From Chara braunii (lineage: Eukaryota > Streptophyta > Charophyceae > Charales > Characeae), in NCBI GenBank assembly GCA_003427395.1, contig BFEA01000720.1, positions 383,259-421,909 of the forward strand: a stretch of 38,651 nucleotides of DNA, read 5' to 3'. The translations under genes were made by a program, and so were the position numbers. How positions within the stretch are numbered: the stretch's first letter is position 1; each line of letters starts with the position of its first letter. Shown here piece after piece: positions 10,401 to 19,213 of the stretch. Under the pieces are notes generated by a model. The model saw nothing but the letters and a program-made list of their open reading frames with translations. It was not told the origin of the DNA and ran no database searches.

Positions 10401-11493
10401 TAGACACCACCCTCCATTTTCGTGCATCTTCCTTTTGCCACTCCTCCCACTGCGCTTTAAGCGCCGCCCACTGTATACACCATTCCTCCTCCTCTCCCTC
10501 TGGGGGGTCCGCTCCCAGGTCTTCCAATCTTTCGCCGAACTCTTGTCCTGTCCTCATATGTGCTTGCCTTGTGGCTTTCGCTCTTGCTAACAAGAGGTTG
10601 GCCAGTTCCTGCAGCCCCGTTTGAAAGTGTTTGGCCGCTGATGTTCCCGGGGTTCTCAATTTCTCCCAATATTCCCAATGCTGCCTTATCAGTCTGATAT
10701 GCAGCAGGTCCCTAAACATCCAATGGGGAACCGTTGGCGGCGGGGCCTGTGTTTCCACCAGAGCTGGGGATAACACTTCTATCATCAACAGTTTATGGTC
10801 TAAGAGCGCCACCGGTCTGGTTGCCACTCTCACCAATCTGTGCATCACATCCTCTTGCAGCCATGCCATGTCCAATCTGCTCCTTCTCCCCGGCCCCGGC
10901 CCTGTCCATGTGTATCCTTTCTCCCCCGGCCAAGTCTTCCTAAAGGCATCTTTTATTTCCAACTCCGCCATCATTTTCTTTAAAGCCTCCGCATCTGGCC
11001 GAATCTGTCCCCCTTGTGCAGAGTTCAATCCTGGGCAGATCACAATGTTAAAGTCCCCCATCAACATTGTGTTGGTGGTTTCCGGGACATGTGTAGGTAG
11101 CTCCCTCCAAAACCACTTCCTATCTGTTGTATCCGAGGGGCCGTAAACCGTTGTCACCAGGTACTTCTGACCATTCATCTCCATCCATATCCACACCCAC
11201 CTCCCTTGTGTATCTACAAGGAAGTCTAACACCTCCCCCTGGAAATACCTAGTCGTTATAATCGCCACTCCTCCCATCGTTCCCATTGTCGGAGCCGAGA
11301 TCCGGAATCCATCCCCAAACTCCCTTCTCCCATCCCGCGGGATTCTCTCCTCCTTCAGCCTAGTCTCCTGCAAGCACAGGATGTGTAGTTTCTCCCTCTC
11401 CACTAGTTTCCGCAATTCCCTAGTCTTCCACTTAATGGATCGTTCACCCAACCCTCTCACATTCACTGTTCCTAATCTAAACACCTTCCTCAT
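7486..11493 (-). pseudogene. LINE ORF2: APE endonuclease, reverse transcriptase, zf-RVT (few lesions)
   Basis: ATG at 11491-11493. Endonuclease about residues 5-240: TVNVRGL, CLQETR, TVYGPSD, MGDFNIV, SRLDM, LLDHKLL. RT about 440-800: GADGLP, LLLDFEKAYDRV with Asp at residue 609, RQGCPLSP, and FADD at residues 710-713 (9355-9366). All catalytic signatures are intact. A frameshift near 8890, a TAG at 8688-8690, a compensating frameshift around 8600-8650, and a TAG at 7717-7719 break the C-terminal third. The last lies inside a zinc finger, C..CGEETETIPHLWLDC, followed by the true end at 7486. Net length is about 1,335 codons, usual for a plant L1 ORF2 without RNase H. The protein nicks target DNA and copies its own RNA at the nick. 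Confidence 0.9.
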
Positions 11494-11721
11494 CTATTCC
11501 AACCCACTATCTCCCTATCTGACCCTTTGGGGGTATACATCATTCCTTCCCTGGCCCCCTCCCTTCTCATGCCGTTCTTTCTTCCCTCCCTCTGTCCCCC
11601 TCCCATTTCGGGCTCACCTGGGGGTATTCGGGGATGCCGTATTAACCGTAACACTCGATCTCCTTGAAGCTGTTTTGGGATACCTGTGCTGGCTTACAGA
11701 GGAGCTCCCATGTTGTCCCGT
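11494..11721. other. LINE 5' flank / spacer before the Ty3 LTR
   Basis: Pyrimidine-rich sequence continuing the LINE composition to about 11,620, then a short stretch of unassigned DNA up to the LTR. No ORF1 visible. Confidence 0.4.
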
Positions 11722-13104
11722 TGTCGGGCGGCTCCAACCCTACGCCGCCCTTTACTTCCCGTGTAAGGGCGCGCGACAAAATCCTTGTTTGGCAACACTG
11801 TACCTGGCCGGGACTTACAGATCATGAGGCGGATCGACGCGACGAATAGGGGGCTACCGACATTTACCGACCGTGCGGCGAAATGACACTACGAAGAGCG
11901 GGGGCCGACACTCAGGAGTCAGGATTGGAAAGGGCTCGGGCAATAGAAGGCGAATGGTGGGACCGGTCCTTTCCAAGGGGGCCCTGGTCGATTTTTCTTC
12001 AAAGGGAGGTACCACTGAGCGTGGGGACCGCCTAGGCCCGAATAGGCCTCGGGCAGGCTCGGGAATAGCCTCGGTACGAGGGCGCTGCAAAGGGCGCGGT
12101 TCCCGACAGGGAGGCCCCTTTCGCCGGGAACTTTTTTGAGGGCCCAAACAGGCTCAGGCACAGGCCCGGTACTGAGGTGCTGCAAGTTGCCGGCAACCTC
12201 GATGCACACAAGGGCGGAGACTCATACCTTGAAGGGGGCCCGACAGAGCGTTTAAGCCAAACCGGGCCCAGATCCGGGACACTTTCGGCATGCATGGACA
12301 TAGGCGCACAGGGAGGAACACGCACGGAGGAGGGCACATGGAGGCAACACGTACAGACGAGGGCACACGGAGGCAACACGCACGGACGAGGCGCGCACGG
12401 GGGCAACATCCAGGGCACTTCTCACAAGCGGGACAGGAGAGCGCACGGGGGAAGAACACGCAACGGAGTGACACGCAGGAGGACACATACGGAGGAGGCA
12501 ACACGCACGACACTTCCCGGGGAGCACGAACGGGAGGCGCTCCTAGGACACAGATGGAGGGGAAAGACGAACGGGCAAGGACACTCGAACGAGCACATAC
12601 GGGACACGGAGGTCGCACGAGCTCACGCGTCCATAGCCGCGCAAGGACGATAGGTGCAGGGACGCTCCCACAGACACAACGCACGTGCGCACGGACGCGC
12701 ACAACCATTCTCGCGCCCCAGCGGGTGTCAGCGCACGTATGCGCACACGCACGCCGCCAATCCCACGCACTTGCGGGCGACAGCGTGGATGCGCGTGCAG
12801 GAACGCGACCGATCCCGCGCACTAGCGAGCAACACGCGCGTAGCCATTCCCTCGCACTAGCGGGCGACAGCGATGGGTGCGCGCGCACGAGCGCGACCAT
12901 TCCCGCGCTCGCTGTCATTCTAGCGCACGGTAAGAGGGAGGCAGTAACGCGGGCATGCACACGCACGTGCGGACGGGACAAGTGGATTACGCTGCGTGCA
13001 ACTGCATGCACGCTCGCGCACAGCCGAGAGCGGGCTGCGATGACGCCACACACGGGCTGGAGCAGGGAGACAAGCTCCCTTACATAGTTCGGCGCACCAC
13101 GCGC
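11722..13104 (+). repeat. 5' LTR, left part
   Basis: Starts TGTCGGGCGGCTCC and aligns with 24768 to about 26155 with frequent substitutions and small indels. It ends at CCACGCGC where the nested insertion begins. The GC-rich tandem repeats inside produce long accidental reading frames on both strands. Confidence 0.85.
12290..12990. repeat. GC-rich minisatellites inside the LTR
   Basis: From about 12290 to 12430, units near 30 bp of the type ACGCACGGACGAGG plus GGAGGCAACAC. From about 12690 to 12930, irregular ~50-bp units built on ACCATTCCCGCGCACTAGCG and GGGCGACAGCG. The same arrays occur in the 3' LTR at about 25330-25990 with different unit numbers. Confidence 0.75.
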
Positions 13105-13946
13105 TGTCGAGCTCATCGGTCCGGCACCTCACGTTGCAGCGGGGGACCCTCCCGGCCACGTCACGCAGGAGTTGGTTATAATCCTTCGTCGCAAAATATA
13201 CATGGAGCTTCCGCAAGCCGCTCCGCCCGAGTGCGCCAGCCATACCTCTCGCGAGCCCCTACGACAAGATAGGGCCTACGCGAGGCACGACTTCCCTCCC
13301 CCTTACGGGAGTTGTCCCCTCCCTTCGGGGGGCGTATCCCCGCCGAGCTACCAGTCCACAGTACGAAAGNNNNNNNNNNNNNNNNNNNNNNNNNNNNNNN
13401 NNNNNNNNNNNNNNNNNNNNNNNNNNNNNNNNNNTTCGGTGGGCGTATCCCCGCCGAGCTACCAGTCCACAGTACGAAAGTTAATCAGTTGCAATCGCAG
13501 AGGTGGACCAGCCAAGGGCGTTTCTCGTTTGCTGTAGCATAGGGGGTACGCGCGGTAATACGCCTATCGAACCCGCACGCGAACTGACATCTTGGGGGGT
13601 TGAGGTCCCAAGCGTGACTCGTCGTCGGTCGACTAGGACACAGCCCACACACCACGCGCGCACCACTTTACGAACACAAAGAAAAATAAAACACACACAC
13701 ACACGCACATACAACACGACACAACACAAACAATGCGACAACGCTCCTAGCCCCTCTGTAGCCAGCCCATAACTTTCCAATGCGGAAATCGAATAGGCGT
13801 CGCGCGCGAGGCTTAGCATAAAACCGCGCGGACGTAGGGCCTACTCATATCGACTCGCAATGCAGGCGTACACAAGCAGTCGCAATGATGGCGTACTATG
13901 TAGTGCCCATAATCAAGCGGTCGCTCGTGGATACGAGTACCACTTA
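13105..13946. other. left part of the nested insertion
   Basis: Non-coding, with the assembly gap at 13370-13434. An A/C-rich stretch with CA repeats lies at about 13675-13735. No gene or RNA recognised. Confidence 0.5.
13324..13480. repeat. 46-bp direct repeat flanking an N-run (assembly gap)
   Basis: The 46-nt block ending CCACAGTACGAAAG is present at 13324-13369 and again, with one difference, at 13435-13480, with 65 Ns between. This is how an unresolved tandem repeat or a scaffold mis-join looks. Nothing should be inferred across it. Confidence 0.95.
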
Positions 13947-14297
13947 TGACACTCAAGTGTCAGCCTCGAAGTGTCGTGAGGGTCTAATCCCTCACGACAT
14001 TGCACGGCTGAGGGAATAGTTAAATAGGCAAAGCAAGGCAGGCAAGGCATGCAAGGCAGGCAAGGCAAATAGGCTCTGCACGGGGGCAGATTCCTTCCCT
14101 GTAGAATCTAGGACTTGGGATGTCCTGGACAAGGACCTTGAATCCCGGCCCAGGACTTCTGACTATAAAAATCTCTAAGAGGCAAAGGATAGAAGAGGGA
14201 TCTCCCTCTTCTTTCAGGACACAATCTAGTTAACCCTTATGCACAATCACATTGGTCTCTTAAACACTCGGGACATTTATAAACATATAAGGGTTAA
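13947..14297. repeat. cluster of perfect palindromes with short GC-rich repeats and a TATA-like box
   Basis: Perfect inverted repeats: TGACACT/AGTGTCA (13947-13962); TGTCGTGAGGG with loop TCTAAT and CCCTCACGACA (13972-13999); AGAAGAGGGA/TCCCTCTTCT (14191-14212); TTAACCCTTAT (14230-14240) with ATAAGGGTTAA (14287-14297). Between them, 14026-14073 is a run of AGGCA/AAGGC repeats, and TATAAAA occurs at 14164-14170. The arrangement could be a promoter/LTR-like region, but that is inference. Confidence 0.8.
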
Positions 14298-14970
14298 TTT
14301 TATAGCACGATCACTTCTCACAGTCACATTGGGGCTCCTCTCAACCATATATGTATGTAATCGCAGGTAATCACATCCAGAGTCCGAACCATAAACGGAC
14401 CTGCAATCACATCAAAGATTCAACCAGAAAGTTAATGCACTACACGGAGTCAACTTCAACCATTCCTTGCACTCATACCCCTTGCTTTAGCCATACAAGC
14501 CTCACTTGTGCAACTCTTAAATAAATACTCAGTAATTTTGTTGGATGGCCATTCAATAAAGTCCGGGTGAAAACACAACAAAACAGTTAAATCACAAGGC
14601 TAAAGCCTTTAGGTTGAGTGACAGGGATGAATTGAAGTTGAATTGTAAGCCGACGAGTCGGCAACCGACCTGTTATCAGTGATAACAGAAGATGATCCTC
14701 AAGGGATCAAGCTGAATCTAGTCCTGAATTTGGATCAAACGATCAAGAGGACCTGTAACACATGACAGGTCAATGCCTCAGGCTAAACCTATAAGTCCAT
14801 GGAGAACAATCTTCATATCATGATCTTACCCAAATCATTCTAATTAACTAAGCCTAAGTCTACCTTTAAGCAGTGTCCAAAGCAAAGGTAGACCCTGGCA
14901 TAATCTCCCCTATACAGGGTGGATCGCCAGAATCGCCGCCTGTCAAAATATAATTTATCTCCTTTAAATT
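14298..14970. other. AT-rich non-coding stretch
   Basis: No gene, no strong repeat. It joins the palindrome cluster to the 123-bp tandem array. Confidence 0.5.
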
Positions 14971-14973
14971 AAG

Positions 14974-15530
14974 AAAAATTCAGCAGCGCTTCCCGTAGGA
15001 AAAGTGTCTTTCCAGAATTTATATAAGTCCAAATATGAAAGCAGAAATAATCTCTAACTCTGGAAAGTCAAGTTCTGTCTAACTCCCTTAATTAGTAGAA
15101 ATTTGAGCAACACTCCCTTTAGAAAGGGAGACTTCCCAGATTTATACCGAGTCAGATATGAACTCAAAAGACAACCTAAGTTCAACTTAGACAAGATTCA
15201 ACTAACCCCTTAGTTTTGCAGAAATTTCGGCAGTACTCCCTCTAGAAAAGTGTTATTCCAAAATTTATACAAGGCTAAGTTCAGAATTTGAAAGTAACTT
15301 TGACTTCTCAAAGTCCAATTTTGTCGAACTCCCTGAATTAGCAAAAATTTAGGCAGCATTCCCTTTAGAAAAGGAGACTTTCCAAATTTTTACTAAGTCA
15401 GATATAAGTAAAAATAAGTTGAACTTTTGACAAGTGAGTAACTCCTTGGATTTGTAAAAATTTCGGCAGCGCTTCCCGTAGAGAAAATAGCTTGCCAAGA
15501 TTTATACAAAGCCAAGTATAAAAAATGATC
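14974..15530. repeat. five tandem units of ~123 bp
   Basis: A conserved block (AAAATTTCGGCAGCRCTTCCC, variable) starts units at about 14974, 15098, 15221, 15344 and 15457, so the spacing is 124, 123, 123 and 113. Each is followed at a fixed distance by a TTCCAAATTTATAC-type block. The units differ by many substitutions, so the array is old or evolving quickly. Confidence 0.85.
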
Positions 15531-15799
15531 CCAGAAAATACATAAATTGACCTAAGTAAAAAAAACTATCACAGAAAATGCGAAAATTGAAACAAACTCC
15601 TATCGCTCTAGCACATGGCGAGCAACTAAAGTAACTACCTATCACACTGAAACTCAGACCAAGAAGTAACCTCATACAACCACATGCAGGACAAACCACA
15701 AAGGTAAGTACTCTCACCATCCCAAGTTTATCTAGACAACAATAGTTCATGATCTTCAAAGGACTTAACCCTTTATACCCTGCTTACATAAGGCATAGG

Positions 15800-16660
15800 T
15801 GAGGCCGCCTGAACTTACAGAGCGCGCCCAGCTTAGCCAGGCCTAGGGTCAGAATACCTAAACTTATAGAGCGTTCTGACTTTGCCTAGTATACACAAAC
15901 AGAGGGCACAACTACTTTTCTCTTCTTTGGGCACATGACTAGACCACTCTAGTCGCCCTGAACTGCTTAAAGTGTCCCAATTATATATAATTGTCTACAC
16001 TTAGTCTTCTAAGGCTGCATAAGACTGAATCAACTTAACTTCAGCCTTCCCCAGTTTACCATCAATTTTATTCTTAGTTGTACTCTCTTCAAGTTGTGAT
16101 AGGCTATAGTCAGACCACCTAAACTTATAGAACAGTCTGATTAGCTCATTCTTAAGTAAAATAATAATAAGGTTTAGCCAAGCTATAACCATTGGGTTCT
16201 AGCATGTGCGAGGCTTTGAGCCAGACCCCCTTAACTTACAGAAGGATCTAACCCTCCGCCAAGTTCATTTCTCTCTGAATCTTCATGTGCGTGGCATTGG
16301 GTCAAAACCCCCTGAACATACAGAAGGGTCTGTCCCTTTGCCAAAGATTACTTCTTCAGAATAAAAACAGGAAGAGGCTAAGCCACCTAAACTTATAGAA
16401 TAGCTCAGCCCCCTCGTTCAGAAACAAAGAAACTTAAGAAAACCCAAGAAACAAGGCAGCTTAAGGCACCAAAACTTATTGAGCGTTAGCCTGACCCTCC
16501 ATGCAGACCACAACACTAGGTCTCCGCAAACTTATGGGGACATCCCAGCCTCCAGAGTAATCAGACCCCCTAAACTTATAGAAGGGTCTGACTTCTCCAT
16601 GCAGAACCAAAACAAAACAAAGCACTGGGGTTCCCCAAACTTATGGGGACTCCCCAGCCT
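15800..16660. repeat. array of about ten hairpins with variable stems and a constant loop
   Basis: Each unit has a loop close to CCTAAACTTATAGA flanked by complementary arms that differ between units. Clear cases: 15848-15880 (GTCAGAA/TTCTGAC); 16108-16142 (AGTCAGAC/GTCTGATT); 16376-16410 (GGCTAAGC/GCTCAGCC, one mismatch); 16520-16541 (GTCTCC/GGGGAC, loop GCAAACTTAT); 16561-16591 (TCAGACCC/GGGTCTGA, perfect); 16625-16657 (CTGGGG and TCCCC with GGGGA and CCCCAG). Weaker members lie near 15803-15829, 16221-16256, 16299-16341 and 16465-16495. Two of these (about 16203-16260 and 16285-16342) are longer, similar units in tandem. The loop is conserved while stems change in step on both sides. Confidence 0.8.
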
Positions 16661-16699
16661 TAGTGACCCAGTCAAACATCATGCAAGACAACCCTCCAT

Positions 16700-17940
16700 C
16701 CTGTCTTTCCCCCAGATGTCATTCCTTTTCAGTAGTCTGATTTCACATAATCAACAAAAGTTGGAACTGAAAATTTGACAAACATTCCTTTACTTAATCT
16801 TGCTCCAGTATCCTGAAGGTCAAACAAAGTCAAAGTAGGGTTGCATGCCATATACTCAGTCAGAGATGCAATGGGTGATACAGATAAAGGCCATAACGGG
16901 GTTCATAAAAGGACTAGCAATGGTTACCTGTTGGTTCCCTGCCTCCATAACTCCTCTTGAGTTCCGGCAGAGCTCCCGCAATCGGTGGGACAACCTCCCA
17001 CAGAGGCCTTGGCGCGGGTTACGGGTTGCAATCCCGCCCGCCGCCTTCCTCTCAGAGCCAACGGACTAGACTTAGAGTTAGAAAGGCAGGAAGAGGAAGT
17101 TTGAGTCGCTCAGATACAAGAAGGGTGCTCTCAGACTCGCAGGAGCGGGCCTTGGTTCCTTCAGCACCTGAGGGCCCCGCAATGGCAGCCAGAATACGCA
17201 GTCGCCTGTCCAATTGGAGTCAAATCACTCGTGGTTGATTCCCTGTCGATCCTTCAACTTGCAACAGCGGCCCCTCCCCGTTGTCTCGTCTTTCCTTCGT
17301 CACTCCCCTGTTGCGCCCCACCCGCTATAGCTTTTGCCTTCAGCCTGCTCGACCATCCTCTCCGCTGCATGCATCCTGCTCCGGATCACGTCCGGATCCA
17401 TTCTCCAATCTCTCCCACCTCGCTCCTCCCTTCACTGCCTCAGTGCCCGACGCTCTAACACTGCACGGCCCGACAACCATCCGAGTCTGAATACAAACAA
17501 AAAAGTGACCGGTTGTCGGACCTCCCACGATATATGCGCTTCATCCCTACACAGTGACCAGGCTAGTCTCCTCTGCCTCGTTCCAATTTTTTCGGATGCC
17601 CATACGGACTTTTCACCGTGGCAGGCGCCCGCGACTTCTCAGAACCCGAGCGTCCGTGACGCCGCCTCACCTTGGTGTACGAGCTTTCTCGCACCCGCCC
17701 GGCTTGATCTACGTCCGGGTTCATTCACAAGTTTTGCATGCGTCACCCTTGCACGGCTGACCGCGCAAATCTTCCCAATATCGTCCTTATTTTAACAAAC
17801 GATCCGAGGGACCTCGACTGCAGCGCCCCCCCCCCTTTACGATTTATGCACCTCACCCTTTCGCAGGGGGTTATGCCGATCTTCTCTGCGCCATCCCAGT
17901 TTCTACCAGAGGTCCTAAGCTTTAACTGGGGGCAGCGCCA
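16700..17940. other. unassigned part of the nested insertion
   Basis: AT-rich up to about 16,950, then C-rich. No protein with family features; the reading frames here are short, C-rich and unlike any motif I know. The right end may belong to the same mitochondrial-derived segment as the tRNA remnants. Confidence 0.4.
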
Positions 17941-17942
17941 CG

Positions 17943-17998
17943 GGCATATCAGAGCCTACAACAAGATTGTATCATGGGTTCAAATCCCATTTCCTCCG
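17943..17998 (+). pseudogene. 3' half of mitochondrial-type tRNA-Ser(GCU)
   Basis: A perfect T arm (ATGGG, loop TTCAAAT, CCCAT at 17974-17990) is followed by the acceptor strand TTCCTCC and discriminator G. The preceding AAGATTGTATC is a long variable arm like that of plant mitochondrial trnS-GCU. The 5' half, including the anticodon, is not recognisable. TATCAGAGCC at its left edge also resembles an initiator-Met primer-binding site, an alternative for those few bases only. Confidence 0.7.
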
Positions 17999-18005
17999 TT
18001 CCGTC

Positions 18006-18078
18006 GGGGGCGTGGTTCAAGTGGTACAACGCATGTTTTGCAAGTATGAAGTTGTCGATTCAAGTCCGATCGTCTCCA
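18006..18078 (+). tRNA. tRNA-Ala(UGC), mitochondrial type, probably a pseudogene
   Basis: Full cloverleaf length: acceptor GGGGGCG pairs with CGTCTCC; anticodon loop TTTGCAA gives anticodon TGC; T loop TTCAAGT; discriminator A. A C-C mismatch closes the D stem, and A58-C66 breaks the normally invariant last T-stem pair, which argues against function. A native trnA is kept in liverwort and charophyte mitochondria but not in flowering plants. Confidence 0.8.
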
Positions 18079-18090
18079 ATTTCCCCGTGA

Positions 18091-18163
18091 GCCCACGTAG
18101 CTCAGGTGGTAGAGCATTCCCTTGGTAAGGGAAAGGCCTCCGGTTCAAGTCCAGTCGTAGGCT
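18091..18163 (+). tRNA. tRNA-Thr(GGU), mitochondrial type, probably a pseudogene
   Basis: Acceptor GCCCACG with CGTAGGC (one C-A mismatch), D stem GCTC/GAGC, anticodon stem TTCCC/GGGAA around TTGGTAA (anticodon GGT), T loop TTCAAGT with two mismatches in the T stem. It lies 12 bp after the Ala gene in the same orientation. The mismatches are the kind left by G-to-A decay. Confidence 0.8.
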
Positions 18164-19213
18164 CCGTCTTAAATTAAAAAAGCACAACCCAGAAAACATC
18201 AAGAGTGCTTGGCCCCACGGGCCCACGCTGCACTACGTCCCAACAGTTCAGGGTGTACCCACTGAGTTAGGCTTTTGGGTGCCAGCCACACCCACGACAC
18301 AGCGTTCCGGGCAAGACGGTTTCGGGCGCGGCTCCAACATATCTACGAAAACAGTTTGTAATTGCACTCCAGGCGACCTCGCAAATACAACATACCCCCA
18401 GCGCTCCTACCGCAGCCCCGCGTCCCGCAAAGGGACCAAGAACAACAAACACAAGGGAAATAAAATAAAATAAAAGTACGTCGGGGAACCGCGGGATCGC
18501 AGGCACCTTTCCAGCCTCGCAGATTGGGCCCGCCGCCGCACCCATAAGCAAAACCGAGTGGGATAGCCCCACACGACCCTCAACCCCTCAGGCTTTCGCT
18601 CCATGCTACCCCGGTGCTGCCGCGCCGACACCCGCTGGCCTCGATCCCCAAACCTCCATGGTAACAGTCCGTTGTCGTAACCTATAGGGCTATGCCCAAG
18701 CCTGAGACTAGTGCCCGCAAAATACCATACAAGGCAGTGCGGCGCGGCGCTTTGGGCCAACAAACCGGCTGCGCGGCTCCCAGTGCCCACGCCGGCTCGC
18801 TTATACCGTGCCATAATTGCCCCGCGCGCCATCCTACGACACCCCGCGCACCACACGAAGTCGCGCCGTCGTCGCCGATGCTGTCGTCGGGGTCGTTCTC
18901 CGCACGCTCGCTCGACTCGGTCAGACGTAGCCATCGAAAGAAAATATTCCCCTAGATCCTAGTTTAATAAAAAAATAAAACTTAGAGATAAAAAAATGAA
19001 AATAAACAGACCGGCGCCCGCGCCGGTTTCGTAATCAACATCAGGGGATGAATCACGCGTGCCCACGCACTCTTTACTCTGGTCAACCATCGAGTCAACG
19101 TTATCACAGACACAGCCGCGCCTAGCGAGGTATACTTAAACTTTAAACCAAACTATTTTCTGTCACTTGCAAAAACCAGGGCGGATACCCTTGTAAGGGT
19201 ATTCGCGCCGACA
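18164..19213. other. right part of the nested insertion
   Basis: No gene recognised. An A-rich stretch (about 18960-19005) is followed by a perfect hairpin ACCGGCGC/GCGCCGGT at 19010-19027, then unassigned sequence to the CGACA end. Confidence 0.5.

Larger units (their letters stand above)
6115..11493 (-). mobile_element. L1-type LINE retrotransposon, near-complete ORF2
   Basis: Contains an ORF2 with APE endonuclease, RT and C-terminal zinc finger, followed by a long 3' region. ORF1 and the 5' end were not identified. The left end is uncertain, between the hairpin at 6047-6114 and the T-run at 5845. The 18S fragment lies just beyond, and the Ty3 LTR starts 229 bp upstream of ORF2. Confidence 0.75.
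13105..19213. mobile_element. 6.1-kb nested insertion within the 5' LTR, non-coding
   Basis: It interrupts the LTR exactly where the intact copy reads through (about 26155). The insert begins TGTCGAGCTC and ends GCGCCGACA, so its ends are TG...CA with a 5-bp inverted TGTCG/CGACA. ACGCG is present on both sides (13099-13103 and 19214-19218), with one extra C on the left, consistent with a 5-bp target duplication. No protein-coding gene was found inside. Terminal direct repeats were not detected by eye, so it could be a non-autonomous LTR element, a DNA transposon, or several insertions stacked together. Confidence 0.7.

Noticed and set aside
12154-13116. Long reading frames on both strands in the LTR (also at 19455-20261, 25329-25947 and 26371-27087)
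   Set aside because: They lie in GC-rich minisatellites, show Arg/Ala/Cys/Thr-rich composition without motifs, and occur in overlapping frames on both strands. The sequence is an LTR.
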